Below are positions 50,206 through 58,415 of a stretch of 64,000 bases of DNA, piece after piece. The stretch is from Bin87 sp034423595 (GTDB taxonomy: Bacteria; Chloroflexota; Dehalococcoidia; Lucifugimonadales; UBA3495), in assembly GCA_965207025.1 (NCBI GenBank), contig OZ242258.1, forward strand, positions 1,302,001 through 1,366,000, read 5' to 3'. Made by a program: the position numbers and the translations under genes. Below the pieces are notes generated by a model, which saw only the letters and a list, made by a program, of their open reading frames with translations, did no database searches and had not been told where the DNA came from. The stretch's first letter is position 1. Each line of letters opens with the position of its first letter.

Positions 50206-50865
50206 ATGAGACTTACGAATATTCCACTTATCGTGTGTATTTTGGCCGGCGGCTTGATGCTCGGCGCAGTAGCGAGTTGCTTCGGCGGCGGCGAAGAGGA
50301 AGAACCCACACCGGACATCCAGAAGACCATCGACGCCGCGGTGGCCGCGGCAACGCCGACGGAAACGCCCACCCCTGAACCTACTGCAACGCCAGTCCCT
50401 ACCGAGGCTCCGACACCGAACATCGCGCAAACCGTCGCTGCGGCTATCGCGGCCGCCACTCCCCCAACCGCCGTCCCGCCGACCGCCGTCCCGCCGACCG
50501 CCGTCCCGCCGACCGCCGCACCTGAGCCAACGCCCGCGCCCACCGATACGCCGGTTCCTACCAATACGCCAGTGCCGACGCCCACTGCGACACCGGTACC
50601 GGAATCCAGCGGTCCCCCGTGCATCATCGCCGGCGAGGTCAGGATCGGCGGCTCCGTCCCGCGGGCGGGCACCACGGTATTCGCCCGCAGCCAGACGGGC
50701 AACATAGTCGTGGAAGCGGAAACCAATCCCAACGGGCGGTACGTCTTGACCATAACCCATTTCGACCTGGTGTTTGACCTGTTCGTGGGAAGCAGCGATT
50801 CCGGTCAGAATACGCCGGTCACCTCCCGCGGGTGCCGCGAAATCAAAAACCTGAACATCCGATAG
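50206..50865 (+). CDS. Lipoprotein with a Pro/Thr-rich stalk and a C-terminal beta domain
   Basis: A 219-residue exported lipoprotein: signal helix (IPLIVCILAGGLMLGAVASC) with lipobox Cys25, an acidic GGGEEEEPT, then a long Pro/Thr/Ala stalk that includes four PPTAV-type repeats (86-105). The last 70 residues (CIIAGEVRIGGSVPRAGTTVFARSQTG...) look like a small beta-sandwich of the carboxypeptidase-regulatory-like type, with two Cys that might pair. It probably projects the domain from the cell surface. ATG at 50206, with AGGAG seven bases upstream. It precedes aroE by 14 bases. Confidence 0.75.
   Translation: MRLTNIPLIVCILAGGLMLGAVASCFGGGEEEEPTPDIQKTIDAAVAAATPTETPTPEPTATPVPTEAPTPNIAQTVAAAIAAATPPTAVPPTAVPPTAVPPTAAPEPTPAPTDTPVPTNTPVPTPTATPVPESSGPPCIIAGEVRIGGSVPRAGTTVFARSQTGNIVVEAETNPNGRYVLTITHFDLVFDLFVGSSDSGQNTPVTSRGCREIKNLNIR
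50461..50520 (+). repeat. 15-base tandem repeat (four copies) encoding PPTAV
   Basis: Four units of CCGCCGACCGCCGTC (first and last slightly changed) encode the middle of the lipoprotein stalk. Slippage would change stalk length in frame. Confidence 0.9.
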
Positions 50866-50879
50866 CGGGCGGCGAAAAC

Positions 50880-51761
50880 ATGACCATAGATTCCGCGCTG
50901 GGCATCATCGGCTATCCCATCGGGCATTCGATCTCCCCAGTATTTCAGCAGGCCGCCCTCGACGACCTCAAGATTGACGCGGAATACCGGCCTTATGAAG
51001 TAACCCCAGACGATGTGCCGCGATTCGTTGATTCCCTTCGGGCGGAACCGGTTCGTGGCATCAACGTCACCGTTCCGCACAAAGAGACGGTGATGGACCA
51101 CCTGGAAGAGATCGACGAGTGGGCATCCGAAGCTGGGGCAGTCAACACTATCGTTAACCGGAGCGGTCGTCTTACGGGTTACAACACCGATGGCTACGGA
51201 TTTCTGCGTGCTCTGCGCGAATCCGGCGGGTTGGAACCGGCGGGCAAAAACGCTCTGATACTGGGCGCCGGCGGCTCGGCACGGGGCGTGGTGCAAGCGC
51301 TCCTCCGCGCGGGAATCGGATCGCTGGTCATCGCCAACCGTACGCTGGCCCGCGCCGAGTCCCTCGCCGAACTGGCCCGATCCGGGGGTGCGAAAACTGA
51401 TGCAATATCGCTCGAGTCTGACCGGATCCACGAGGCTGCTGGCTCAGCAGAAGTAATCGTGAACTGCACCTCCCTGGGTATGACTCACGGGCCTGACGAA
51501 GCCGCCTCACCACTGCGGGCGATGCACATCCCGCCGACTGCCCTGGTCTATGACCTGGTGTATAATCCCACACTGACCCCGTTGCTCAGAGAAGCGGAGC
51601 AGGCCGGCGCAAAAACCCTCGGCGGAATCAGTATGTTGGTGTACCAGGGCGCGGCATCTTTCGAGATATGGTTGCAGAGGCCGGCCCCAGTCGCTGTGAT
51701 GATGAACGCCGCGATGGACGCGATGCGAAAACGGGAAGGCGGGAATCCAGCATTCCAATAA
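50880..51761 (+). CDS. aroE: Shikimate dehydrogenase
   Basis: A 293-residue enzyme for the fourth step of the shikimate pathway, 3-dehydroshikimate to shikimate with NADPH. Seen: IGYPIGHSISP (10-20), INVTVPHKETV (61-71, catalytic Lys68), YNTDGYGF (101-108, Asp104), the NADP loop LGAGGSARG (128-136), NRTLARAESLA and DLVYNPTLTPLL with GGISMLVYQGAASFE. Start at the ATG at 50880, as a longer frame from 50832 overlaps the upstream lipoprotein gene. It is followed by aroC at 16 bases, so the two aromatic amino-acid genes form one operon. Confidence 0.96.
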   Translation: MTIDSALGIIGYPIGHSISPVFQQAALDDLKIDAEYRPYEVTPDDVPRFVDSLRAEPVRGINVTVPHKETVMDHLEEIDEWASEAGAVNTIVNRSGRLTGYNTDGYGFLRALRESGGLEPAGKNALILGAGGSARGVVQALLRAGIGSLVIANRTLARAESLAELARSGGAKTDAISLESDRIHEAAGSAEVIVNCTSLGMTHGPDEAASPLRAMHIPPTALVYDLVYNPTLTPLLREAEQAGAKTLGGISMLVYQGAASFEIWLQRPAPVAVMMNAAMDAMRKREGGNPAFQ

Positions 51762-51777
51762 GGAGACACAGCCTCAA

Positions 51778-52965
51778 ATGATACGATGGTTCACGGCCGG
51801 CGAGTCCCACGGACAGGGGTTGATGATAATAGTGGAAGGAGTTCCCGCCTACCTGCCGCTGGATGAAGCCTTCATCGCCCACCACCTGGCACGCCGTCAG
51901 CGCGGCTATGGGCGGGGTGGGCGCCAGCAGATCGAGCGAGATCATGCCCACATACAAACCGGAGTCCGCCACGGTTACACCCTGGGCAGCCCCATCGGTA
52001 TGCTCCTCGAAAACCGCGACTGGGTGAACTGGCAGGAGGCCATGGCGGTGGAGTACGTGGAAAACCCATCGCAAGAGGGACGGAACGCGCGTGTGACCCG
52101 CATCCGTCCCGGCCACGCCGACCTCCCCGGCGCAATGAAGTACGGCTTCCACGACGTGCGCAATTCCTTGGAACGCGCCTCGGCCCGGGAGACCGCCGGC
52201 CGGGTCGCCGCAGGAGCCGTGGCCATGCGCCTGCTGGAAGAGTTTGGCATCGCGCTCCACAGCCACGTCGTATCCATCGGGCGCGTCCACGCCAACCCGC
52301 CGGAGCACGAGTCCATCAATTGGGACGAGGTTGAGGAATCGCCGGTCCACTGCGCCGATGCCGATGCCGCCGTCAAGATGATGGCCGAGGTGGACGCGGC
52401 GCGAGAGGTTGGCGACACTGTGGGCGGCACTGTTGAAGTGATCGCTGAAAACGTGCCCATCGGCTTGGGATCCCACGTCCACTGGGACCGCAAGATCGAC
52501 GCGAAAATTGCCCAGGCATTGATGAGCATTAACGCTGTCAAGGCAGTCAGCATCGGCCCCGGCTGGGACCTGATGGATGCTTGGGGTTCTGAGTTCCAGG
52601 ACGTGATTGACCCGGTCACCGACCCCGACCGGCCCTGGCAGCGCAGGACCAACCGCGCCGGCGGCACCGAGGGCGGTATGACGAGCGGCCCTCCGCTGGT
52701 AGCCAGGTTCGTCATCAAGCCCATCGCTACCCTTCATAACCCGCTCCCGTCAGTTGACTTGGATACCGGCGAACCGGTGCAGGCTCATTTCGAGCGCAGC
52801 GACGTCTGCCAGGCGCCCCCGGCTGGCGTCATCGGTGAAGCGATGATGGCCCTGGTGCTGGCCGACGCTTTCATGGAAAAATTTGGCGGCGACAGCATAC
52901 CCGAAACCCGCCGCAACTTCGAAGGCTACCAGGCAACCGTAGGCCCGCGTCTGCGTTACAGCTAA
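51778..52965 (+). CDS. aroC: Chorismate synthase
   Basis: A 395-residue FMN-dependent enzyme that makes chorismate from EPSP. Seen: FTAGESHGQGL (5-15), the HHLARRQRGYGRGGRQQIE segment, IRPGHADLPGAMKYG, HDVRNSLERASARETAGR and GTEGGMTSGPPLVARFVIKP, matching the three family signatures. AAGGAG lies upstream. It completes the aroE-aroC pair; other shikimate genes are not in the window. Confidence 0.97.
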   Translation: MIRWFTAGESHGQGLMIIVEGVPAYLPLDEAFIAHHLARRQRGYGRGGRQQIERDHAHIQTGVRHGYTLGSPIGMLLENRDWVNWQEAMAVEYVENPSQEGRNARVTRIRPGHADLPGAMKYGFHDVRNSLERASARETAGRVAAGAVAMRLLEEFGIALHSHVVSIGRVHANPPEHESINWDEVEESPVHCADADAAVKMMAEVDAAREVGDTVGGTVEVIAENVPIGLGSHVHWDRKIDAKIAQALMSINAVKAVSIGPGWDLMDAWGSEFQDVIDPVTDPDRPWQRRTNRAGGTEGGMTSGPPLVARFVIKPIATLHNPLPSVDLDTGEPVQAHFERSDVCQAPPAGVIGEAMMALVLADAFMEKFGGDSIPETRRNFEGYQATVGPRLRYS

Positions 52966-52974
52966 CCTCTCCCC

Positions 52975-53000
52975 CGCTCATACTGAGCCTGTCGAAGTAT
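52975..53000. repeat. Short interspersed repeat of the TTCGACAGGCTCAGTATGA type
   Basis: CTCATACTGAGCCTGTCGAA followed by GTATCG, the reverse complement of a string I know from many bacterial intergenic regions. It opens a 149-base repeat-rich spacer after aroC. Confidence 0.6.
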
Positions 53001-53063
53001 CGCCACTCCTTACTACCACCGTCACTCCAGCTTTATTTACCCGTCATCCCGGCTTTATTTGCC

Positions 53064-53092
53064 TGTCATTGCGGCGGAAGCCGGAATCCAGT
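53064..53092. repeat. dRS3-like palindrome, copy 5 (degenerate)
   Basis: GTCATTGCGGCGGAAGCCGG followed by AATCCAG; a half copy (CGTCATCCCGGC) lies just upstream at about 53042. Confidence 0.7.
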
Positions 53093-53114
53093 GTGCTTGT
53101 GAGGAGAACCGCCA

Positions 53115-53309
53115 ATGTCCTGGCTAACCACCCTCATCCGCCGCATAAGTCGCCACCAGCAAACTCCCGAAGGTGCCCTCCACGTTGACACCGAGCGATC
53201 CCGCCGCCGGCGAGAGTTGGCCCGTTCCGAGAATCAGGCCGGCCACAACCTCACGGTCCAAACCACCATCGACATGGCCCGCACCCAGACGTGGACCGGC
53301 GGCGGGTAG
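53115..53309 (+). CDS. Small basic protein of unknown function
   Basis: A 64-residue peptide starting MSWLTTLIRRISRHQQTPEG, basic in the middle (RSRRRRELAR) and ending in TWTGGG. GAGGAG lies eight bases before the ATG, and a strong terminator begins 27 bases after the stop, which together suggest a real short gene rather than chance. No family recognised; an amphipathic N-terminal helix may touch membranes. Confidence 0.5.
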   Translation: MSWLTTLIRRISRHQQTPEGALHVDTERSRRRRELARSENQAGHNLTVQTTIDMARTQTWTGGG

Positions 53310-53335
53310 GTGCCCGTCCTACCCGATCCATTCAG

Positions 53336-53360
53336 AAAGCCGCCGAATGGCGGTTTTCGT
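53336..53360 (+). terminator. Rho-independent terminator after the small gene
   Basis: AAAGCCGCC, loop GAAT, GGCGGTTTT: a nine-pair stem with T-tract overlap, before the SDR gene. Confidence 0.8.
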
Positions 53361-53372
53361 ATAACTTAATTG

Positions 53373-54827
53373 ATGATACCCGTTCGCCCTCATATCCTGC
53401 TTACCGGTGCAACCGGTTACGTCGGCGGCCGCCTGCTCAAACTGCTGGAGGCCGACGGGCACAGAATAAGGTGCCTGGCCAGGCGTCCGGGCAACCTGAC
53501 TGGCAAAGTCGCTGATGGCACCGAAATTGTCCAAGGTGACCTCCACGACTTGGATTCCCTGCGCAGTGCGATGCGCGGTATTGACGTGGCCTATTTCCTC
53601 GTTCACTCCCTGGGATCCGGAAAGGATTTTGAAGCCGAAGAAGCAGCCGCAGCTCGAAACTTCGCGACCGCGGCCCGGGGCGCCGGCGTCCGTCGCATCA
53701 TATACCTCGGCGGCCTCGGAGCGCCCACTCCCGACGCATCGCCTCATCTACGCAGCCGTTGGCGCGTAGGCGACATCCTCCGGGATTCGGGCGTGGACGT
53801 CATCGAGTTTCGCGCGTCTGTCGTGATCGGTTCCGGCAGCGTTTCTTTCGAGATGATCCGCGCTTTGGTCGAGCGCCTTCCCGTGATGATCACGCCGCGA
53901 TGGGTATCGGTTTCTGCGCAACCTATCGCGGTCGAAGATCTTCTCCAGTATTTGCACGAGTCATTGACCATCGCCATCAATGGCAACCGCATATTCGAGA
54001 TCGGCGGCGCGGACGTAGTGTCCTACGGTGGATTAATGCGAGAGTACGCCCGGCAGCGAGGTCTGCGCCGCAGAATGATTGCTGTGCCGGTGCTGACACC
54101 GCGCCTGTCGAGCCTGTGGTTGGGGCTGGTGACGCCCGTGTACGCCCGCATCGGGCGCAAACTGATCGACAGCCTGAAACATGCCAGCATCGTGCAAACG
54201 CCGGTACCTGACGACGTGTTCCGCATTCAACCTGCCGGAGTCTCGGAGGCGATAGGGAACGCGATGCACAACGAGGACCGCGCGTTCGCCGAAACGCGCT
54301 GGTCTGATGCTCTGTCCTCATCGGGCCTTCCGCAGGCCGGCGGTTCGGTCCGTCTCGGCTCGCGCTTGGTGGATACGCGCACCGTGTCCGTTGCAGCGAC
54401 GCCTGATGCTGCGTTTGAGCCCATCGAAAAGATTGGCGGAGAGACCGGCTGGTATTTCGCCAATTATCTCTGGCGGATTCGCGGGTTCATGGATCTTTTG
54501 ACTGGAGGCGTGGGTGTTCGCCGCGGCCGGCGCGATCCTGTAAGTTTACAGATTGGCGATACCGTGGACTGGTGGCGGGTCGAGAGCTATGAGCCGGGGC
54601 GCCGGGTCAAGCTGCTTGCGGAAATGCGCTTGCCGGGACGCGCCTGGTTGGAATTCGAGGTGTCGCCTGGCGAATCAGGTTCAACGATCCGGCAAACCGC
54701 CGAATTCGACCCGGTGGGCTTGGCTGGCCTAATATACTGGTACAGTCTTTGGCCGCTGCACGCCTGCGTTTTCCGAGGGATGATCCGCGGCATCGCCCGG
54801 GCAACGACCGACACTCATAAGGACTAG
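53373..54827 (+). CDS. SDR-family protein with C-terminal DUF2867-like domain
   Basis: A 484-residue protein. Residues 1 to about 290 form an atypical NAD(P)-binding SDR (ILLTGATGYVGGRLLKLLEADG, VQGDLHDLDSLRSAM, VAYFLVHSLGSG, RIIYLGGLG), lacking the YxxxK pair. The C-terminal part (from about 325: SRLVDTRTVSVAATPDAAFEPI, RRGRRDPVSLQIGDTVDWWRVESYEPGRRVKLLAEMRLPG) matches DUF2867, a START-like lipid-binding fold. Such fusions are common in Chloroflexota and actinobacteria, role unknown. The ATG at 53373 is preceded by a TTG codon that could also serve; no good ribosome site is seen. Confidence 0.85.
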   Translation: MIPVRPHILLTGATGYVGGRLLKLLEADGHRIRCLARRPGNLTGKVADGTEIVQGDLHDLDSLRSAMRGIDVAYFLVHSLGSGKDFEAEEAAAARNFATAARGAGVRRIIYLGGLGAPTPDASPHLRSRWRVGDILRDSGVDVIEFRASVVIGSGSVSFEMIRALVERLPVMITPRWVSVSAQPIAVEDLLQYLHESLTIAINGNRIFEIGGADVVSYGGLMREYARQRGLRRRMIAVPVLTPRLSSLWLGLVTPVYARIGRKLIDSLKHASIVQTPVPDDVFRIQPAGVSEAIGNAMHNEDRAFAETRWSDALSSSGLPQAGGSVRLGSRLVDTRTVSVAATPDAAFEPIEKIGGETGWYFANYLWRIRGFMDLLTGGVGVRRGRRDPVSLQIGDTVDWWRVESYEPGRRVKLLAEMRLPGRAWLEFEVSPGESGSTIRQTAEFDPVGLAGLIYWYSLWPLHACVFRGMIRGIARATTDTHKD

Positions 54828-54852
54828 CTTCTGCTGACGTTTTGAATTTTAC

Positions 54853-54881
54853 TCGTCATTCCGGCGAAAGCCGGAATCCAG
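54853..54881. repeat. dRS3-like palindrome, copy 6
   Basis: CGTCATTCCGGCGAAAGCCG followed by GAATCCAGA; perfect ATTCCGGC/GCCGGAAT arms. Lies between the SDR gene and an LLM-class gene. Confidence 0.85.
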
Positions 54882-55011
54882 AGATTGCGATAAGCGGGAA
54901 CGCGGAAGATGACTTGCCATTTCGACCGCCCGATTGCCGCTTTCATGGGAATCCCGGTGAAATGTCAACACGGACTAGAGTAGCTATCCAGATTCCTATA
55001 GAGGCAAGATA

Positions 55012-56016
55012 ATGAAATACGGCGTGACCCTGCTGCCCACCTCCTACCATTCCTTCCGTGAGCACGTCCGCCTCACCGAGTCGCTGGGGTACGACTACAT
55101 CGGCGTCGCCGACTCCCAATCGCTGTTCCGGGAGCTGATGGTTTCGTTGACGGTGGCGGCCATGGAAACGGAACGGGTACACTTGGGACCGTCGGTTTCC
55201 AACCCCTTGACCCGCCATCCGGCAGTGATGGCGTCGGCCATCGCGTCGTTGCAGGAATTGTCTGGTGGGCGGGCTTTTATGGGCATCGGCACCGGCGACT
55301 CCGCCATCCTGAACCTGGGATTGCGGCCGGCGCGGTTGGCAACGGTGCGCGAGTACGTCACCGCGCTGCGCTCGTTTATGTCCGGCGAGTCAGCCTATTA
55401 TCGTGGCCGCGAGGGACACGTGCGCTGGAGCAGTGATCCCGCGCCCATAATGATGTCCGCCGAGGGGCCACGCACGTTGCGCATCGCCGGGGAGATCGCC
55501 GACCGCGCCATGATTCACACCGGTTTGACACCGGAGATATTGGAGGACACTGTCGCCCATGTGCGGGCCGGCGAGTGGAACGCGGGCAAACCCCTGGGCT
55601 CTACCGAGATCTGGGCACTCGCCAAGTGCAACATTGATGACGACCATGATGCGGCCATCGACGAGATTAAGATGGCCCTGTCGGCCAGCGCGCACCACGC
55701 CTTTCGCTTCACGCTGGAGGGCAAGCACATCCCCGAGGAGTTGCACGAGGCAATGATGGCCATTCAGGGCGAATACGTGCCGGCAGAGCACGAACAGGTC
55801 GGAGACACCCGCAACGCCGCCATCAGCGACGAATTCGGCGTCACGGATTACCTCGCGGACCGGTTTGCCGTGGTGGGCACGCCGGAGGAATGTCGAGCCA
55901 AGGTTTCGCAGATCGCATCGTCCGGCGTGGACGTGTTGCAAATCATGGCCGTCAGCCACGACCCCAGCGACATCATCCGCCGGTTCGGCGAGGAAGTCAT
56001 CGCCCATATATCTTGA
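55012..56016 (+). CDS. LLM-class oxidoreductase (F420- or FMN-dependent type)
   Basis: A 334-residue luciferase-like flavoprotein: MKYGVTLLPTSYHSFREHVR, ESLGYDYIGVADSQSLFREL, ETERVHLGPSVSNPLTRHPAVMASAIASLQELSGGRAFMGIGTGDS and VVGTPEECRAKVSQIASSGVDVLQI. The layout resembles F420-dependent methylene-tetrahydromethanopterin-reductase-like members, common in actinobacteria and Chloroflexota; the cofactor cannot be fixed by eye. Substrate unknown. ATG at 55012 after a weak AGGCA box. It stands alone, upstream of the repeat-rich gene-free region. Confidence 0.87.
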   Translation: MKYGVTLLPTSYHSFREHVRLTESLGYDYIGVADSQSLFRELMVSLTVAAMETERVHLGPSVSNPLTRHPAVMASAIASLQELSGGRAFMGIGTGDSAILNLGLRPARLATVREYVTALRSFMSGESAYYRGREGHVRWSSDPAPIMMSAEGPRTLRIAGEIADRAMIHTGLTPEILEDTVAHVRAGEWNAGKPLGSTEIWALAKCNIDDDHDAAIDEIKMALSASAHHAFRFTLEGKHIPEELHEAMMAIQGEYVPAEHEQVGDTRNAAISDEFGVTDYLADRFAVVGTPEECRAKVSQIASSGVDVLQIMAVSHDPSDIIRRFGEEVIAHIS

Positions 56017-56052
56017 GCCCGACCTTCTGCCATATAAGAGGGTGTCTAGTAT

Positions 56053-56092
56053 CTCCCTCTCCCCTGGCCGGAGAGGGTTGGGGTGAGGGGGG
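56053..56092. repeat. CCCTCTCCCC-type intergenic repeat, copy 2
   Basis: CTCCCTCTCCCCTGGCCGGA followed by GAGGGTTGGGGTGAGGGGGG; same unit as at 27602-27640. Confidence 0.8.
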
Positions 56093-56694
56093 TGCTCACA
56101 GTTTCATCTACCGCCAATCCCAAACCAAAATCCCCTGCATCCCGTTCATCCCGTTCATCCATGTAAATATCTCCCGGCAATGATGACACTCCGCCCCTTG
56201 CTCCAATACGCACCCACGTTCTATCCTACATACGTCAGGTTCCCCAACCGGTGCTCGAGAACCGCGCGGGGTCGCCGCATCGCTAGCAGCGGCGTCTCAC
56301 CAAACTACTCAATCTAGCGAGGTGTCAATTAGGTTCGGGTCGCTCAACGGCCTGTCGGTACCAAACAGCAGAATCGGTTCCCCTGGGGCCTAGGATCGTC
56401 TTATTCAGCGATTACGCTCCCGGAACCCGGCGGGTGTCACCACCGCACCGTGCCGCATAGCTACGGCTCATCGAGTCGGAGAACTGCGGGTACACGGAAC
56501 CTTAGGACTCCAACTCTCTGCGCAAGCAAAAACAGTGTTGGCCGTGCTCCGACACGCAACCCGAACCACCAACCTGACGCCGAAATCCGAAACCCTCAAA
56601 CCCACGCCACCAAAAGGAGGAAACCACCGGCCCTAACATCCACGAACTGCCCTGAAAAAAGGGCTTCCGAAAACCCCACTCGCCAAAAATGAGT

Positions 56695-56718
56695 AGGGGC
56701 GACCCATGGGCCGCCCCT
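56695..56718. repeat. GGGGC-type palindrome, copy 4
   Basis: AGGGGCGACCCATGGGCCGC followed by CCCT, near-identical to the perfect palindrome at 45957-45980 with one change. It lies past the end of the ferredoxin gene and may end the P450/ferredoxin transcript. Confidence 0.8.
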
Positions 56719-56741
56719 GCGCGCACGGACTAGTGCTGTAA

Positions 56742-56966
56742 CTAGGGGAACAGGATCTCCCCGGTTTCCGCATCCTCCACTGTGATGGCGGTCACAGGGC
56801 AGTTTTCAGCGGCTTCGATGATGGTCTCTTCAGGGTCGCCGGCCGGGTCCTTGACGTAGGACTGCCGGTCATCGTTGAGGCCAAAGGTGTTCTCTGCGAA
56901 GGTCTCGCACATGGCGTTGCCCACGCAAACGTTGTAGTCCACGGTGATTTTCAGCTGTCGGGCCAT
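56742..56966 (-). CDS. Single-cluster ferredoxin (3Fe-4S or 4Fe-4S), P450-type
   Basis: A 74-residue ferredoxin: KITVDYNVCVGNAMC (6-20) and ENCPVTAI (54-61). Cys14, Cys20 and Cys56 bind the cluster; the fourth position of the C-x2-X-x2-C motif is Asn17, as in the variable-residue ferredoxins that feed bacterial P450s. Negative surface (DPAGDPEETIIEAAE) is typical. Its gene lies 76 bases downstream of the first P450 gene on the same strand; AGGAGG lies eight bases before the ATG. A ferredoxin reductase must come from elsewhere in the genome. Confidence 0.9.
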   Translation of the reverse strand: MARQLKITVDYNVCVGNAMCETFAENTFGLNDDRQSYVKDPAGDPEETIIEAAENCPVTAITVEDAETGEILFP

Positions 56967-57042
56967 TGGGATATCCTCCTCGTGGTTTGGGGTCAGCGCG
57001 TTAGTAATGGTGGTCAGCTGCGGCGGCTTTTGGGGTTTGATG

Positions 57043-58272
57043 CTATTGCATGCTGACGGGGAGATTTAACAGTGTTCGCTGTCCTACGCTGGGCAGGTAT
57101 TCCAGCTGGTCGGGGTCGGTCTCCAATTCAAAGCCCTCGAACCGACGGGCCAACTCGGCAAACGCCTCTTGTCCTTCCAGGCGAGCCAGCGTCGCCCCCA
57201 GGCAGTGATGCACGCCGCTGCCAAAGGCGACGTGGGGATTAGGATCGCGGGTTATGTCCATCCCGTCGGGATTATCGAACATATCGGGATCCCGATTCGC
57301 CGACGAAATGACCCAACGCACCCGGTCGTCCTTGCTCACCGTTTGCCCGTCGCCCATGTCAACGTCCTGCGTCGCCACGCGCTGTATCGACTTCAGCGGC
57401 GAGTCGTAGCGCAACACTTCTTCGACGGCCCCAACAATGCGTCCGTCCGGATCGGTGCGCAGCAGGTCGAACTGGTCCGCGTGTTGGGCAAACGCGAGCA
57501 CTCCGTTTGAAATCAGGTCGTTCGTCGTCTCATGTCCTGCCACCAAAAGGAGAAGCGCGTTGGCCAACACTTCGTCGCGGGTGTACGCCCCCATGATCTC
57601 GCCCTTGCAGATCACGGACAGCAGGTCGTCCCCCGGATCCCGAACCCGTTCTGCCACTATGGGCGCAAGGTATTCCGTAACCGCCTGCACGCCGGCGGCA
57701 TAGTCACGGATACGGTTGGGGTCGTCGCCGTCGAATCCACACATCTGCCGGCACAGTTCCTTGACGAAAGCGCGGTCGGTGGGCGGTATATCCATCAGGC
57801 CGGCAATGATGCTGTAGGTGAGCGGCGTGGCGAAATCGTTCATCACGTCCATGCGGCCCGCTCCCTGCAATTCGTCCAGTAGGTCGTTCACGGTCTGCCG
57901 TACCAGCGGTCGCCAGGTTTCCATGGCCTTTGGAGTAAAGTAGCCATGGACGACCTTGCGCTTTTCCTTATGCTTGGCGCCGTCGTTCTGGGTAAAACGG
58001 GCGGCCATCCACTGCCGCACCGCGGCAAACAACTCCATGTCCTCTTCGGGAATGGTGGGCGACGGCGGCTTGTTGTCGCGCAAGGCGACTTCGGACGAAA
58101 AGTATTCGGGGTGCCTCGCCGTCCACACTAGCCGTTCGTAGCTGGTCACCACCCACATCTGGTACTGGTCGTTCCAGTGGACCGGGGCCTCCGACCGCAA
58201 GGTTCCAAAGTAGCCGTAGGGATCGCGAATCGCGTCGGGCGCAAAGAGGTCATCGTGGACATTTCGAAGCAT
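57043..58272 (-). CDS. Cytochrome P450, cluster member 1
   Basis: A 409-residue soluble bacterial class I P450. I-helix AGHETT (245-250), ExxR in EEVLR (285-288), and the heme loop FGSGVHHCLG (350-359, ligand Cys357). It lacks the short insertion (RRYNP...SDHVD) that the other three copies share after residue 95, so it is the most distant member. It is followed by the ferredoxin gene and is the likeliest direct partner. The ATG at 58272 has only a weak ribosome site (GCGGGG). Substrate unknown; oxidation of a hydrophobic or terpenoid-like compound is usual. Confidence 0.93.
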   Translation of the reverse strand: MLRNVHDDLFAPDAIRDPYGYFGTLRSEAPVHWNDQYQMWVVTSYERLVWTARHPEYFSSEVALRDNKPPSPTIPEEDMELFAAVRQWMAARFTQNDGAKHKEKRKVVHGYFTPKAMETWRPLVRQTVNDLLDELQGAGRMDVMNDFATPLTYSIIAGLMDIPPTDRAFVKELCRQMCGFDGDDPNRIRDYAAGVQAVTEYLAPIVAERVRDPGDDLLSVICKGEIMGAYTRDEVLANALLLLVAGHETTNDLISNGVLAFAQHADQFDLLRTDPDGRIVGAVEEVLRYDSPLKSIQRVATQDVDMGDGQTVSKDDRVRWVISSANRDPDMFDNPDGMDITRDPNPHVAFGSGVHHCLGATLARLEGQEAFAELARRFEGFELETDPDQLEYLPSVGQRTLLNLPVSMQ

Positions 58273-58415
58273 GGCAGAACCCCGCTCAAGGTCGGCAAGT
58301 GCGCCGTAAAATTATCACAAGCGATGCAACAATTCAAACGGAAAAACCCCGGACAAGCGAAGGCCCACCACTCATAAGAGCGGTGGGCCGGCCGCCGTTC
58401 TGATTGCCGGAAAGT

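Larger units (their letters stand above)
56017..56741. other. Gene-free stretch of unusual composition
   Basis: This 725-base stretch separates the LLM-class gene from the P450 cluster. It holds a CCCTCTCCCC-type repeat (56053-56092), the direct repeat CATCCCGTT-CATCCCGTT (near 56139), and a GGGGC-type palindrome (56695-56718). Between 56190 and 56690 is C-rich sequence with no credible coding frame and no RNA family I recognise. It may be the remnant of a lost gene or an unrecognised RNA. Confidence 0.5.

Noticed and set aside
21766..54881. Terminal inverted repeats of an insertion sequence.
   Set aside because: The palindromes are single units without transposase genes between or near them and with no flanking target duplications noted.
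56190..56520. tmRNA, 6S, SRP or RNase P RNA in the gene-free stretch.
   Set aside because: None of the conserved core motifs was found on either strand.
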